Of a stretch of 64,000 nucleotides of DNA, positions 26,981 to 35,588 are shown in pieces (position 1 is the stretch's first letter; each line of letters starts with the position of its first letter). Source of the stretch: Niallia sp. XMNu-256 (GTDB lineage: Bacteria > Bacillota > Bacilli > Bacillales > Cytobacillaceae); NCBI RefSeq assembly GCF_036670015.1, contig NZ_CP137636.1, forward strand, positions 3,884,501 to 3,948,500. The letters are read 5' to 3'. The position numbers and the translations under genes were made by a program. Under the pieces are notes generated by a model. It saw only the letters and a program-made list of their open reading frames with translations, ran no database searches and was not told where the DNA came from.

Positions 26981-27106
26981 ATAGGACGAACAAACAAAAA
27001 AATGTTGGACTTTATTAACATAGAGGAAATTGAGACGCGCGCAGCATAGCAATCGTTTAGCATCAGGAAATTGCGTCAACGGGGACAAGAGAGGAAGGTA
27101 GCAATC

Positions 27107-29074
27107 ATGTTAAAACAAGCAAGTTTATCAGAAGCAAAAGTTTTATGGCAGCCAAGTGAGGCTTGGATTTCTAATTCCAATTTGATGAAGTTTACCCATC
27201 AAATCGGTTTCTCATTCTCAAGCTATGACCGCCTTCATCGCTGGTCGATCGCAAAACCAGAAGAATTTTGGTCAGCAATGTGGGATTTTGCTGAAGTGAT
27301 TGGTGAAAAAGGTGACAAGGTCATCGTTCCTCCAGAAGATGGCGGCATGCTTGGTACGAAGTGGTTTCCTGATGCTTCATTGAACTTTGCTGAAAATCTT
27401 TTACGCGGTGACGACAAGCGTAGAGCGGTCATTGAAGCAACGGAAAATGGAGTTTCACGTACGATTTCTATGGGAGAACTAAGGGAAATGGTTGCTCATG
27501 CCCAAGCAGGATTGCGTAAATTAGGGGTGAATAATGGCGATCGGGTTGCAGGCGTAGTGACAAACGGAGTTGAAGCTTTAGTGTCATTATTAGCCACAAC
27601 TGCTTTAGGAGCGGTTTGGACTTCCTGCTCACCTGATTTTGGTGCAAAAGGGATTATCGATCGGATCGGACAAGTGCAGCCTAAAGTATTAATCGCTTCA
27701 TTAGACTATCAATACAACGGCAAGCCCTATGATATCAGAGATAATGTTGCAGCTGTCTGCGAAGTACTTGACGGTGTTTCTGCGGTTGTCACCTTGAATG
27801 ATCACGATGGTCTTTCAATCAATGAAAAAATCACGGTGTTGAGCTGGGATGATTTTACTGAAAGTGGACCTTCTTTACCAGAGTTTACACGCGTTCCATT
27901 TGATCACCCCCTCTATATCCTTTACACATCAGGGACGACTGGTCTGCCAAAAGCGATTGTACACTCAGCTGGCGGAACGTTAATCCAGCATTTAAAGGAA
28001 CATCAATTACATTGTGATGTAAAGTCTGACGAAGTCCTGTTTTGGTACACAAATACCGCATGGATGATGTACCCTTGGTTAGTTTCCGGATTAGCAAGTA
28101 ATGCAGCCATCCTTCTTTATGACGGATCCCCATTGCCGAAAAAGAATACCGGCGTTCTTTGGGAAATTGCTGAAGAGATTGGCTTGAATCACTTCGGAAC
28201 CAGCCCTAAATATCTTGATACTCTAGCAAAAGCGGGTTATGGAGTAGGTGCGGAACATGACTTATCTGCCCTTCGTACGTTACTTTCTTGCGGCTCACCG
28301 TTAATGGCTGAACAGTATGATTGGGTCTATGAAACTATTAAAGAGGACATCATGTTAGCCTCCATTTCGGGCGGTACTGAGATTATCGGATGTTTTGTCA
28401 TGGGTTCTCCCTTACATCCTGTCAGACGAGGCGAGATTTCATGTAAAGGGCTTGGGATGGCTGTTGATGTTCTTGATGAAAGAGGCGCATCTGTCTACGA
28501 AGAAAAAGGGGATTTAGTATGTACAAAGCCATTTCCAAGCATGCCAATCACATTCTGGGGCGACGATGGGGATCAACGCTATTTTTCCGCTTATTTTGCA
28601 GAAAGAAAAGGGATTTGGACACATGGAGATTTAGCAGAGCAAACCATTGACGAAACGATCGTTATTTATGGAAGAGCCGATACAACCTTAAATCCTGGTG
28701 GCGTTCGCATCGGCACAGCGGAAATCTACCGAGTGGTTGAGCAAATCCAAGGCATTAAAGATTCCATCGTTTTCGGGTTTCCTATTGACAACGATGAAGA
28801 AATTGCCCTTTGCATTGTGCTTGAGGATGGAGCTGAACTCAATTCCGATTTAGTCAATCAGATTCGTCAGGAAGTACGTAAAAAGGCGTCACCAAGACAT
28901 ACGCCAAAACGAATTTACACCGTTAATGCAATTCCTTATACGATTAATGGTAAAAAAGTAGAAGGCGCTGTGCGGTCAACCGTACTTGGAACCCCTGTTA
29001 AAAACAAAGGCTCCCTTTCTAATCCTGAATCTCTCCATGAATATACGAACTTAGTTGAAAGGAGTTATCATTGA
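27107..29074 (+). CDS. Acetoacetate-CoA ligase (acetoacetyl-CoA synthetase)
   Basis: A 655-residue ANL-superfamily acyl-CoA synthetase of the acetoacetyl-CoA synthetase type. The P-loop is YTSGTTGLPKAIVHS near 282-296. TKPFPSMPITFWGD near 480-493, WTHGDLAE near 512-519 and GGVRIGTAEIYR near 539-550 are typical. A lysine of the C-terminal NGKKVEGAVR motif near 622-631 should catalyse adenylation. It activates acetoacetate or a similar keto acid with ATP and CoA. The ATG at 27107 has GAGGAAGG upstream and gives the family length; an in-frame TTG at 27071 is less likely. It is the first gene behind the S-box riboswitch. Confidence 0.93.
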   Translation: MLKQASLSEAKVLWQPSEAWISNSNLMKFTHQIGFSFSSYDRLHRWSIAKPEEFWSAMWDFAEVIGEKGDKVIVPPEDGGMLGTKWFPDASLNFAENLLRGDDKRRAVIEATENGVSRTISMGELREMVAHAQAGLRKLGVNNGDRVAGVVTNGVEALVSLLATTALGAVWTSCSPDFGAKGIIDRIGQVQPKVLIASLDYQYNGKPYDIRDNVAAVCEVLDGVSAVVTLNDHDGLSINEKITVLSWDDFTESGPSLPEFTRVPFDHPLYILYTSGTTGLPKAIVHSAGGTLIQHLKEHQLHCDVKSDEVLFWYTNTAWMMYPWLVSGLASNAAILLYDGSPLPKKNTGVLWEIAEEIGLNHFGTSPKYLDTLAKAGYGVGAEHDLSALRTLLSCGSPLMAEQYDWVYETIKEDIMLASISGGTEIIGCFVMGSPLHPVRRGEISCKGLGMAVDVLDERGASVYEEKGDLVCTKPFPSMPITFWGDDGDQRYFSAYFAERKGIWTHGDLAEQTIDETIVIYGRADTTLNPGGVRIGTAEIYRVVEQIQGIKDSIVFGFPIDNDEEIALCIVLEDGAELNSDLVNQIRQEVRKKASPRHTPKRIYTVNAIPYTINGKKVEGAVRSTVLGTPVKNKGSLSNPESLHEYTNLVERSYH

Positions 29075-30237
29075 TGTCAAAACGTAGAGTAGCTAAAGCT
29101 GCCATCATTGGGATCGGAGAACTTAAACCGGTTCGTTACTCTGAAGGAATGACCACTCTTGGATTTATTGCTGAAGCTGTACGTTTAGCTGTTCAGGATG
29201 CGGGTCTTGAAAAAGGAGCCATCGATGGTTTATTAATCGGTCCGCAAGTGGGTGAAACGCCCCAACATTTACCTGCAACGGTCTCGGAATACTTAGGGAT
29301 TCAACCAACCATGTCAAATGTGGTTGACCTTGGTGGCGCAACAGGCGCTGGAATGGTTTGGAGAGCGGCAGCAGCCATTGAAGCCGGCATGTGTGAAACG
29401 GTTGTTTGTGTTCTTGGCAATAAGAATGAAAAAGGGAATGCTTTACGCTCCCCTAACCGTAATCCGATTCGGGAATTTGATGTTCCGTTCGGTGCATCGG
29501 GAGCGAATACTTCTTATGCCTTGCTTAAGCAAAGACATATGGCGGAATACGGGTCCACCCAAGAGGACTTTGCACAGATTGCTTACTGGGCACGGAAAAA
29601 TGCGCAGCTCAATCCGAATGCAATTTTCTATGGCAAGCCCGCTTCTGTCGAAGACATATTAAACTCACCGATTATTGTCGATCCTATGCATTTACTCGAA
29701 ATTGTGATGCCTTGTGCAGGTGCTGCAGCAGTAGTCGTTACGGCGGCGGAACATGTTTCTTCCAACCGACATCGACCGGTCTATTTAGTGGGTGCAGGTG
29801 AAAAGGTTACTCACCGCGCTGTCAGTCAAGCACCTTCTTTAGAAGCAGCACCTTTAAGCTTTGCGATTCCACACGCTCTGGAGCAAGCCGGTCTTTCTAT
29901 TAATGAGATGGATCTACTTTCACTCTATGATTGTTATACAAGTGTAGTTGCACAAACTCTAGAAAATGCTGGATTATGTGCTCCAGGACAATTTGGTTCT
30001 TGGATGAAGGATCACTCCTTCGGTCATGATGGGGATTGGCCATTAAATACACATGGCGGACAATTAGGATTTGGTCAAGCCGATCTTGCTGGCGGAATGT
30101 CTCACATTATCGAGGCTGTACGACAATTACGTCATGAAGCCGATCAGCGTCAAATAGCTAATGCCCAGCACGCACTGATCACTGGGAACGGAGCAACATT
30201 AAGTGAAGCGGCCGCTTTAGTATTGGGGGTTAAATAA
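29074..30237 (+). CDS. SCP-x-type thiolase-like protein lacking the N-terminal catalytic cysteine
   Basis: A 387-residue thiolase-fold protein of the lipid-transfer (SCP-x/Ltp) branch. At the place where thiolases carry the CxS nucleophile it reads VVDLGGATGAGM (near residues 84-95), with no cysteine. The C-terminal half has LYDCYTSVVAQTLE and NTHGGQLGFGQA, as in the Ltp2-type aldolases and related DUF35-partnered proteins. It starts with TGATG coupling to the ligase stop. Together with the following DUF35 gene it probably forms a heteromeric complex acting on a CoA thioester, perhaps a retro-aldol or condensation step rather than ordinary thiolysis. That is inference. Confidence 0.85.
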   Translation: MSKRRVAKAAIIGIGELKPVRYSEGMTTLGFIAEAVRLAVQDAGLEKGAIDGLLIGPQVGETPQHLPATVSEYLGIQPTMSNVVDLGGATGAGMVWRAAAAIEAGMCETVVCVLGNKNEKGNALRSPNRNPIREFDVPFGASGANTSYALLKQRHMAEYGSTQEDFAQIAYWARKNAQLNPNAIFYGKPASVEDILNSPIIVDPMHLLEIVMPCAGAAAVVVTAAEHVSSNRHRPVYLVGAGEKVTHRAVSQAPSLEAAPLSFAIPHALEQAGLSINEMDLLSLYDCYTSVVAQTLENAGLCAPGQFGSWMKDHSFGHDGDWPLNTHGGQLGFGQADLAGGMSHIIEAVRQLRHEADQRQIANAQHALITGNGATLSEAAALVLGVK

Positions 30238-30660
30238 ATGCAAGACATATTTGAAAATTTGTCCGTACCTGGTCCTACCATTACTCCTGATTCCAAACCT
30301 TTCTGGGACGGAATTGCGAGACATGAATTTCTTTTGCAAAAGTGTAAGGATTGTAACGAATGGATCTTTTATCCGCGAAATATATGCCCGCATTGCTGGA
30401 GCAACCAGTTAGAATGGCTGCCCGCTTCTGGAAAGGCAACCCTGAAAACATGGTCGATTGTCCACCGTCCAGGACACCCGGGTTGGCAAAGTGTTGCGCC
30501 GTATGTGCTTGGGGTGATCGAATTAGAAGAAGGTCCAACGATGTTGACCCATCTGTTGGTCGATTCTCATGAGGAATTAAAAATTGGGCTGCCATTGCAA
30601 ATTTCTTACACGAAAATCAATGATGTGTGGTTACCTTTTTTCAAAACTAACAACAACTGA
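30238..30660 (+). CDS. DUF35 zinc-ribbon/OB-fold protein, partner of the thiolase-like protein
   Basis: A 140-residue two-domain DUF35 protein. A zinc ribbon C-x2-C...C-x2-C is visible (CKDCNEW near 34-40, CPHC near 49-52), followed by an OB-fold with VHRPGHPGW and LLVDS segments. Such proteins bind SCP-x thiolases or Ltp2 aldolases and help bind CoA substrates. The ATG follows the preceding stop codon with no intergenic base, supporting equimolar production with the thiolase-like protein. Confidence 0.9.
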   Translation: MQDIFENLSVPGPTITPDSKPFWDGIARHEFLLQKCKDCNEWIFYPRNICPHCWSNQLEWLPASGKATLKTWSIVHRPGHPGWQSVAPYVLGVIELEEGPTMLTHLLVDSHEELKIGLPLQISYTKINDVWLPFFKTNNN

Positions 30661-30685
30661 CGATATACATAAGGGAGTGAAATAG

Positions 30686-32014
30686 ATGGCAACAGCAACA
30701 GTTAATCAAGGGGACCAAGGAAAAGAAGGCAAAGGGTTCTCGAAAGAACACCGTAAAGTGGCGATGTCTAGTTTTATCGGTACGACGATTGAGTGGTATG
30801 ATTTCTACCTATACGGAACAGCAGCGGCACTCGTCTTCCCTGCCTTGTTCTTTCCAACGTTTGATCCGATCTACGGAACATTAGCGGCATTCGGTTCTTA
30901 TGCAGCAGGTTTCATCGCTCGTCCACTCGGCGGAATCGTATTTGGACACTATGGAGACAAAATTGGACGCAAGAAAACCTTAACGATTTCCCTCTTAATG
31001 ATGGGAATTGCAACGGTTTTAATGGGACTTGTCCCAAGCTATGAATCGATCGGAATCATGGCTCCATTATTAATTAGTCTTCTTCGCGTCATTCAAGGTT
31101 TTGCGGTTGGAGGAGAATGGGGCTCTGCCGTCGTTATGACGGTTGAACATGCTCCAAAAGGCAAACGCGGGTTGTACGGAAGCTTTCCACAATTAGGTGT
31201 TTCTGCTGGACTCTTATTATCAACTCTCGTATTCTCTATTTTTTCCACTAATATGTCCAATGAAGCCTTTCTATCATGGGGCTGGAGAGTACCGTTTTTA
31301 TTAAGTTCTGTATTAATTATCTTTGGTCTTTACATCCGCTTGCGGGTTAGTGAATCTCCTGTGTTCGAAGAGATTTCAGCAAAGAATGAGATCGAAGAAA
31401 AACCGATTGTTACCGTCATGCGGACTCAGAAAAAACCATTATTTTTAACTATTGGAATGAAGCTCGTACAAAATGCAGTCTTCTATATCTACTCTGTCTT
31501 CGTTTTAACATACTTAGTAACGACACATGATATGGACCGCTCCGTTGGGTTAAATGCAGTGATGATCTCTTCTGTCGTCGGATTTATCACCTTGCCGTTA
31601 TGGTCGATTCTATCCGACAAAATCGGACGGAAACCCGTTTACTTATTCGGTACAGTTGCTTCAACCTTGTTCATCTTCCCGTTTTTCTGGTTTATGGATA
31701 CGGGTTCAGTCGTATTAATTACGATTGGAATTGTACTTGGCTTAAATGTCCTGCATGATGCTGTCTACGGACCACAGGCCGTTTATTATGCAGAGTTGTT
31801 TGGCTCAAAAGTTCGTTTAAGCGGGGCTTCGATCGGTTACCAAATTGGCGCTGTTTTAGCAGGTGGATTCTCACCTTTAATTGCCACTTATTTACTCGCT
31901 GAATTTGATGGTCAATATTGGCCGATTGGCATCTACTTAACAATTCTTGGGGTAATCAGTATTATTTCGACCCTTTTGGCAAAAGAAACGTATAAGGGAT
32001 CGTTGAGAAATTGA
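30686..32014 (+). CDS. MFS transporter, metabolite:H+ symporter (MHS) family
   Basis: A 442-residue, 12-helix MFS transporter. The N-terminal region SSFIGTTIEWYDFYLYGTAA and the loop GHYGDKIGRKKTL after helix 2 are hallmarks of the MHS branch (ShiA, ProP, KgtP relatives), and SDKIGRKP repeats the motif in the second half. MHS proteins import organic acids or zwitterions with protons. In the operon it probably brings in the acid activated by the acetoacetate-CoA ligase. GGGAGTG lies upstream of the ATG, and a strong terminator follows the gene. Confidence 0.92.
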   Translation: MATATVNQGDQGKEGKGFSKEHRKVAMSSFIGTTIEWYDFYLYGTAAALVFPALFFPTFDPIYGTLAAFGSYAAGFIARPLGGIVFGHYGDKIGRKKTLTISLLMMGIATVLMGLVPSYESIGIMAPLLISLLRVIQGFAVGGEWGSAVVMTVEHAPKGKRGLYGSFPQLGVSAGLLLSTLVFSIFSTNMSNEAFLSWGWRVPFLLSSVLIIFGLYIRLRVSESPVFEEISAKNEIEEKPIVTVMRTQKKPLFLTIGMKLVQNAVFYIYSVFVLTYLVTTHDMDRSVGLNAVMISSVVGFITLPLWSILSDKIGRKPVYLFGTVASTLFIFPFFWFMDTGSVVLITIGIVLGLNVLHDAVYGPQAVYYAELFGSKVRLSGASIGYQIGAVLAGGFSPLIATYLLAEFDGQYWPIGIYLTILGVISIISTLLAKETYKGSLRN

Positions 32015-32016
32015 TG

Positions 32017-32055
32017 AAAAAAGGCATCTTTCTAGTGAGGAAAGATGCCTTTTTT
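32017..32055 (+). terminator. Rho-independent terminator after the MHS transporter
   Basis: Arms AAAAAAGGCATCTTTC and GAAAGATGCCTTTTTT make a 16-bp stem with a 7-nt loop, immediately after the stop codon. It closes the S-box-controlled operon. Confidence 0.93.
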
Positions 32056-32157
32056 ATGGAAAAATGATGTTGTTTTTGAATGAGTTCGACCGTTTTATAT
32101 GTGTCCTACACCATATTTGGAAACTAACATATTATATGGTCTTTCGGGTGATTTCAT

Positions 32158-33321
32158 TTACCATCTTTCAGGGACTTCAATGAGGATCGCCATTCCTTGG
32201 CCCCCGCCCCCGCATAGTGAGGCAATGCCTTTTCCGCCGCCGCGTCGTTTTAATTCGTGGGCTAACGTTAAGATGAGACGGAAACCTGTACCGCCAAGTG
32301 GGTGACCGATTGCAATCGCCCCGCCATTTACGTTTACTCGACTATAATCGATGCCTAAATCACGACAGCTTGCAATGGCAACACTTGCAAAAGCTTCATT
32401 GATTTCAAACAAATCGATGTCATGAATACTCAACTGCGTTTTCTCTAGTACTTTTTTTATCGCCTGAGCCGGTTTTAAATGTAAGCTCGTATCTGGCCCT
32501 GCGATTTCACCCCATCCAAGAATACGGGCAAGAGGTGTTTTTCCTAGTTCATGGGCTTTTTGTTCGGTTGAGACAATCCCAAGACTCGCACCGTCAGACA
32601 TTTGTGATGCATTTCCAGCTGTAATGGTGCCATCCGCGAGAAAAGCAGGACGCAGTTTAGCTAGCTTCTCAATGGTTGAGTTTGTGCGAATCCCTTCATC
32701 TTCTTCAAGTGTAACCCCATTATAATGAACAGGAACAATTTCACTGGCTAGTCGCCCATTTTTTCTCGCATCTGCCGCCCGGGTTTGTGAGAGGAGAGCA
32801 TATTCATCTTGCCCTTCACGAGTGATCCCAAGCTCTTTATTTTTATGATCGGTTAAGTCCCCCATTGATTGATCGTTCAAGGAACACCAAAGACCATCAT
32901 ATAAAGTATCATAGAATTCAACCGAACCAAGGGAAAGTTCACGTCGGATTGGAGCAACATGCGGTGCATTTGTCATCGAGTCAAATCCACCTGCAATATA
33001 AAGACTTCCTTCTCCATATTGAATTCGTCGTACCGCATCATTGACTGCGGAAATTCCAGCAAGGCACACATTATTCAACGTTGTGGCAGGAGTACTAAGA
33101 GAAACTCCTGCATTTGTAGCAACACTTCGAGCCGGATTTTGACCTTGTCCCGCTTGGATCACCTGTGCCAATAAAACCCCATCAGCCTCCGCCGCTTCGG
33201 GTACCCTTGCAAGCAACTCTTTCAATGCATACGTTCCTAATTCCTTTCCGCTAAGAGGAGACAAGCTCCCCTTCCATTTCCCAAATGGAGTCCGTAAACC
33301 ATCTAATATCACTGCACTCAT
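32158..33321 (-). CDS. Acetyl-CoA C-acetyltransferase (thiolase)
   Basis: A 387-residue classical thiolase with all catalytic elements: the nucleophile C86 in NNVCLAGIS, NEAFASVA near 307-314, GHPLGGTG near 342-349 and the second cysteine in SLCGGGGQG near 371-379. It is convergent to the S-box operon and is the most obvious candidate for cleaving acetoacetyl-CoA made by the upstream ligase to two acetyl-CoA, or for running the reverse reaction. No SCP2 or DUF35 partner is needed by this class. The upstream leader (33322-33420) carries a small AGGATA/TATCCT hairpin. Confidence 0.93.
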   Translation of the reverse strand: MSAVILDGLRTPFGKWKGSLSPLSGKELGTYALKELLARVPEAAEADGVLLAQVIQAGQGQNPARSVATNAGVSLSTPATTLNNVCLAGISAVNDAVRRIQYGEGSLYIAGGFDSMTNAPHVAPIRRELSLGSVEFYDTLYDGLWCSLNDQSMGDLTDHKNKELGITREGQDEYALLSQTRAADARKNGRLASEIVPVHYNGVTLEEDEGIRTNSTIEKLAKLRPAFLADGTITAGNASQMSDGASLGIVSTEQKAHELGKTPLARILGWGEIAGPDTSLHLKPAQAIKKVLEKTQLSIHDIDLFEINEAFASVAIASCRDLGIDYSRVNVNGGAIAIGHPLGGTGFRLILTLAHELKRRGGGKGIASLCGGGGQGMAILIEVPERW

Positions 33322-33468
33322 TTTTCACAAGCCATCCCTTCATCTTTAAATAATAAAAAATCCTCTACCCCATACTAGGATAGAAGACGTATCCTCGACT
33401 CCTGACAAACTATCAAAATATTAAGTAACTAACCTTTATCATAGCAAAGGGGTAAAGTGTGAGTCAAT

Positions 33469-33499
33469 GTGAAACGTGGGGATGGTTCTCGCGTTTCAT
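33469..33499 (+). repeat. R-type repeat, copy R3
   Basis: GTGAAACGTG, then GGGATGGTTCT and CGCGTTTCAT; one change in the core (ACGG to ATGG). It opens module copy B, as R1 opens module copy A, but lies behind no plus-strand gene. Confidence 0.92.
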
Positions 33500-33504
33500 T
33501 TTCG

Positions 33505-33535
33505 ATGCAACGGCGGGACGGTTCTCCTGTTTCAT
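33505..33535 (+). repeat. R-type repeat, degenerate copy R3b
   Basis: A second unit starting 36 bp after R3. It keeps GGGACGGTTCTC and TGTTTCAT but its left arm is degraded (ATGCAACGGC). Confidence 0.8.
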
Positions 33536-33572
33536 TTTTAAGGGCGTCACTTTTGTTCCGGACACATATGAA

Positions 33573-33616
33573 AGGGTCGGTCTCGCGTTTGCTGTTGCAA
33601 ACAAAAGACCGACCCT
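33573..33616 (+). repeat. H-type hairpin, copy H3
   Basis: GGGTCGGTC...GTTTGC and GCAAAC...GACCGACCC make a 19-bp stem with two mismatches and the loop TGTT. It lies about 75-105 bp after R3/R3b, preserving the R-then-H order of copy A. Confidence 0.88.
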
Positions 33617-33814
33617 GGCATTTTGATAGACTATATTTTAATCCTTATGAGGCATGGGTGCAGTTCTACCTGTCCCGTATACTACCTTTTATTTTTATTA
33701 CACCTAAAAAGCTCATAGTTTGTGTATTCATTGATATCTGCTTCATCATTACGACCCATCGAAGACCTCATCTGTTCAGGTATAAGTATTGCATCATAAT
33801 TTTTGAACCGTTTG

Positions 33815-33955
33815 CTAACCAAACCTTTTGATAATTTCCTCCTTTAGCTTTTCTTTCTCTTCCGACTCCTCGTCAGTTAAATTATGTTGAGGTCTCCTAG
33901 CTAATCTTTCATAAGCTTTCAGGATTTCCTCTCTCGTTAATTTTTCAAACTGGAT
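33815..33955 (-). CDS. Small 46-codon ORF with an apparent AUC start, module copy B
   Basis: Same length and frame as the ORF at 22429-22569: ATC at 33953-33955, AGGAGG seven bases upstream, TAG at 33815-33817. The sequence differs at about ten of 46 positions, mainly K/R, D/E and other mild changes, with no stop or frameshift, while the flanking non-coding bases diverge more. LTDEE and KEEIIKRFG are identical. No standard start codon exists in frame. Function unknown. Confidence 0.5.
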   Translation of the reverse strand: MQFEKLTREEILKAYERLARRPQHNLTDEESEEKEKLKEEIIKRFG

Positions 33956-34079
33956 AAGATAACCTCCTAACTTCAGATTTCAAATACAGATGGAGCAATA
34001 AATTCAAAGCTATCCTTAATGATATGAATCAAACCAAAAGATAATCACAATCCTTATATAATTTTCGTCCGTCATAATT

Positions 34080-34102
34080 CGGGATGTCACTGTGACGCGG
34101 AC
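34080..34102 (+). repeat. S-type element in module copy B
   Basis: CGGGATGTCACTGTGACGCGGAC contains the intact core palindrome GTCACTGTGAC, followed by a partial copy (GTGACACGGGCATGACCC). Confidence 0.75.
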
Positions 34103-34238
34103 GTGACACGGGCATGACCCAGATTAGAATAGGCCTGTTTCCCATTGAAATTAGGCTGACCACGGACAGAAAGCTCACATAAATTGCAGATATGACTAAA
34201 AAATTTAAATAGGGTCATTCTGGGGAGTGTATGCTTTT

Positions 34239-35003
34239 ATGGGTTTCGGCATTATTATCATGGGCTTATTGATCGGTTTTTTGGTTGGACTGACAGGTGT
34301 AGGCGGGGCGGCTTTATTAACTCCTATTCTCATATTATTAGGCATCAGTCCATCGATTGCGGTTGGGACGGATCTAATCTATAACTCAGTAACTAAATTC
34401 TTCGGTTCAATTCAGCATTGGCGGCAAAGATCTATTAACCTCCAATTAGTCAAATACCTTGCCATTGGGAGTATTCCTAGTGCAATTCTGGCGGTTGTTC
34501 TCCTTCGGGTTTTTGACTCTTTTTTTCAAAATCAAGAGCAAATCATTGAAATTGCGCTTGGATATACCTTAATTTTAGTTGCCATTGCCACGTTAGTTAA
34601 AACGTTTATGAAGGAAAAGTATGACTCCAATCGTTTCCAACTCAAGCCTTTAGAGGAAAAACGGAAAATGACGATCTGCATCGGGGCTGTTTTAGGATTT
34701 ATGGTAGGCTTAACATCGATTGGATCTGGATCTCTATTTGCCTTAGCGATGTTATTCCTCTATAAACTCCGAGCAACTGAATTAGTCGGAACCGATATTG
34801 CCCATGCGTTCTTATTAGTATCAGCAGCAGGGTTTATGCATGCGGGGATTGGAAATGTCGATTATCTGCTTGCCTTAAATTTATTAGTCGGATCGATACC
34901 CGGTGTCATTATCGGCAGCACCATCTCCTCAAAAGTACCAGCAAAACCATTAAGAGCAATCGTTGCATTAATTATATTGGTTAGTGGATTTCAACTTATC
35001 TGA
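34239..35003 (+). CDS. TauE/SafE family sulfite/anion exporter, copy B
   Basis: Near-identical paralogue of the protein at 23098-23862, 254 residues from the ATG at 34239, with GGGGAG upstream. A GTG four codons earlier is also in frame in this copy only. Differences seen by eye are few and conservative (for example K/R, I/V, D/E, S/T), while many third codon positions differ, so the duplication is not brand new and the protein is under constraint. Its TGA stop codon lies inside repeat R4. Eight-helix TauE fold with both conserved glycine-rich motifs. Confidence 0.92.
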   Translation: MGFGIIIMGLLIGFLVGLTGVGGAALLTPILILLGISPSIAVGTDLIYNSVTKFFGSIQHWRQRSINLQLVKYLAIGSIPSAILAVVLLRVFDSFFQNQEQIIEIALGYTLILVAIATLVKTFMKEKYDSNRFQLKPLEEKRKMTICIGAVLGFMVGLTSIGSGSLFALAMLFLYKLRATELVGTDIAHAFLLVSAAGFMHAGIGNVDYLLALNLLVGSIPGVIIGSTISSKVPAKPLRAIVALIILVSGFQLI

Positions 35004-35030
35004 AACGTGGGGACGGTTCTCGCGTTTCAT
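35000..35030 (+). repeat. R-type repeat, copy R4
   Basis: CTGAAACGTG, GGGACGGTTCT, CGCGTTTCAT. The TauE copy B stop codon TGA is formed by the second to fourth bases of the repeat, so the repeat supplies the gene end. Confidence 0.93.
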
Positions 35031-35040
35031 TCCAATTATT

Positions 35041-35063
35041 CGGGGCGTCACCGTGACTTGGAC
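35041..35063 (+). repeat. S-type element after R4
   Basis: CGGGGCGTCACCGTGACTTGGAC, ten bases after R4. The same R-then-S order follows R5 and R6. Confidence 0.75.
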
Positions 35064-35116
35064 TTGGTGATCAACCAATAAGACTGGCAAACACATGTTT
35101 CAAATATTCACAATTC

Positions 35117-35150
35117 GTTAAAGTCTTCTCTAAGCGAAGAAGACTTTAAC
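35117..35150. other. 13-bp perfect stem-loop
   Basis: GTTAAAGTCTTCT pairs with AGAAGACTTTAAC around an 8-nt loop. No T-run follows on either strand. Possibly a transcript 3' end for TauE copy B or an RNA stability hairpin. Confidence 0.6.
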
Positions 35151-35433
35151 TCTGTATATTGAAAAAGATTATATCAAGTCCGATTAAGTTTTAGTTTCCC
35201 TCACCTTCCCTTTCCTTCCTTTATTTTTCGATAGGTTTCACACTAATGATATTATGTTTAAATTTATAAAATCTATGCTCATTCCTGTTTGGATAAGCAC
35301 TAAAATTTTTTCCATACACACGCCATTAAGATATTGAAAAAGTAAAAAAGCGACCCTATATATTAACCTTGCTAAATACTCGATTCCAGTGTAAAGAGTT
35401 TAAAATATAGCTGTTTATCATCCTTCGTTCAAT

Positions 35434-35455
35434 AAAAAACCCCCAATATAGGGGG
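35434..35455 (-). terminator. Terminator-like hairpin on the minus strand
   Basis: CCCCC/GGGGG with a 6-nt loop. On the minus strand it is followed by TTTTTT. No annotated minus-strand gene lies upstream of it, so it may end a small transcript starting near 35,590. Confidence 0.6.
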
Positions 35456-35567
35456 CGAGAAAGGAAAAACTCTTAATACTTGTTGCTAGTCCTGTTAATA
35501 GAATTTGACTGTTTTTATTATTTTATACGAAAAATAACCATCACCGCCTCGCTCCTTTTATTGGCAT

Positions 35568-35588
35568 TTATCCCTAAGTTAGGGATAA
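35568..35588. promoter_or_regulatory. Perfect 21-bp palindrome, operator candidate
   Basis: TTATCCCTAA-G-TTAGGGATAA is a perfect inverted repeat about 120 bp before the YitT-like gene. On the minus strand it falls between TTGAAA and a GATAAA box, the place where a repressor would block a promoter. Confidence 0.45.

Noticed and set aside
33469-33831. 120-codon open frame covering R3, R3b and H3
   Set aside because: Composed of repeat DNA, no ribosome binding site, and overlaps the opposite-strand 46-codon ORF. Not a credible protein.
22078-35030. TauE modules as insertion sequences
   Set aside because: No transposase and no target-site duplication could be recognised; the borders are R repeats in direct orientation, so recombination is the simpler explanation.
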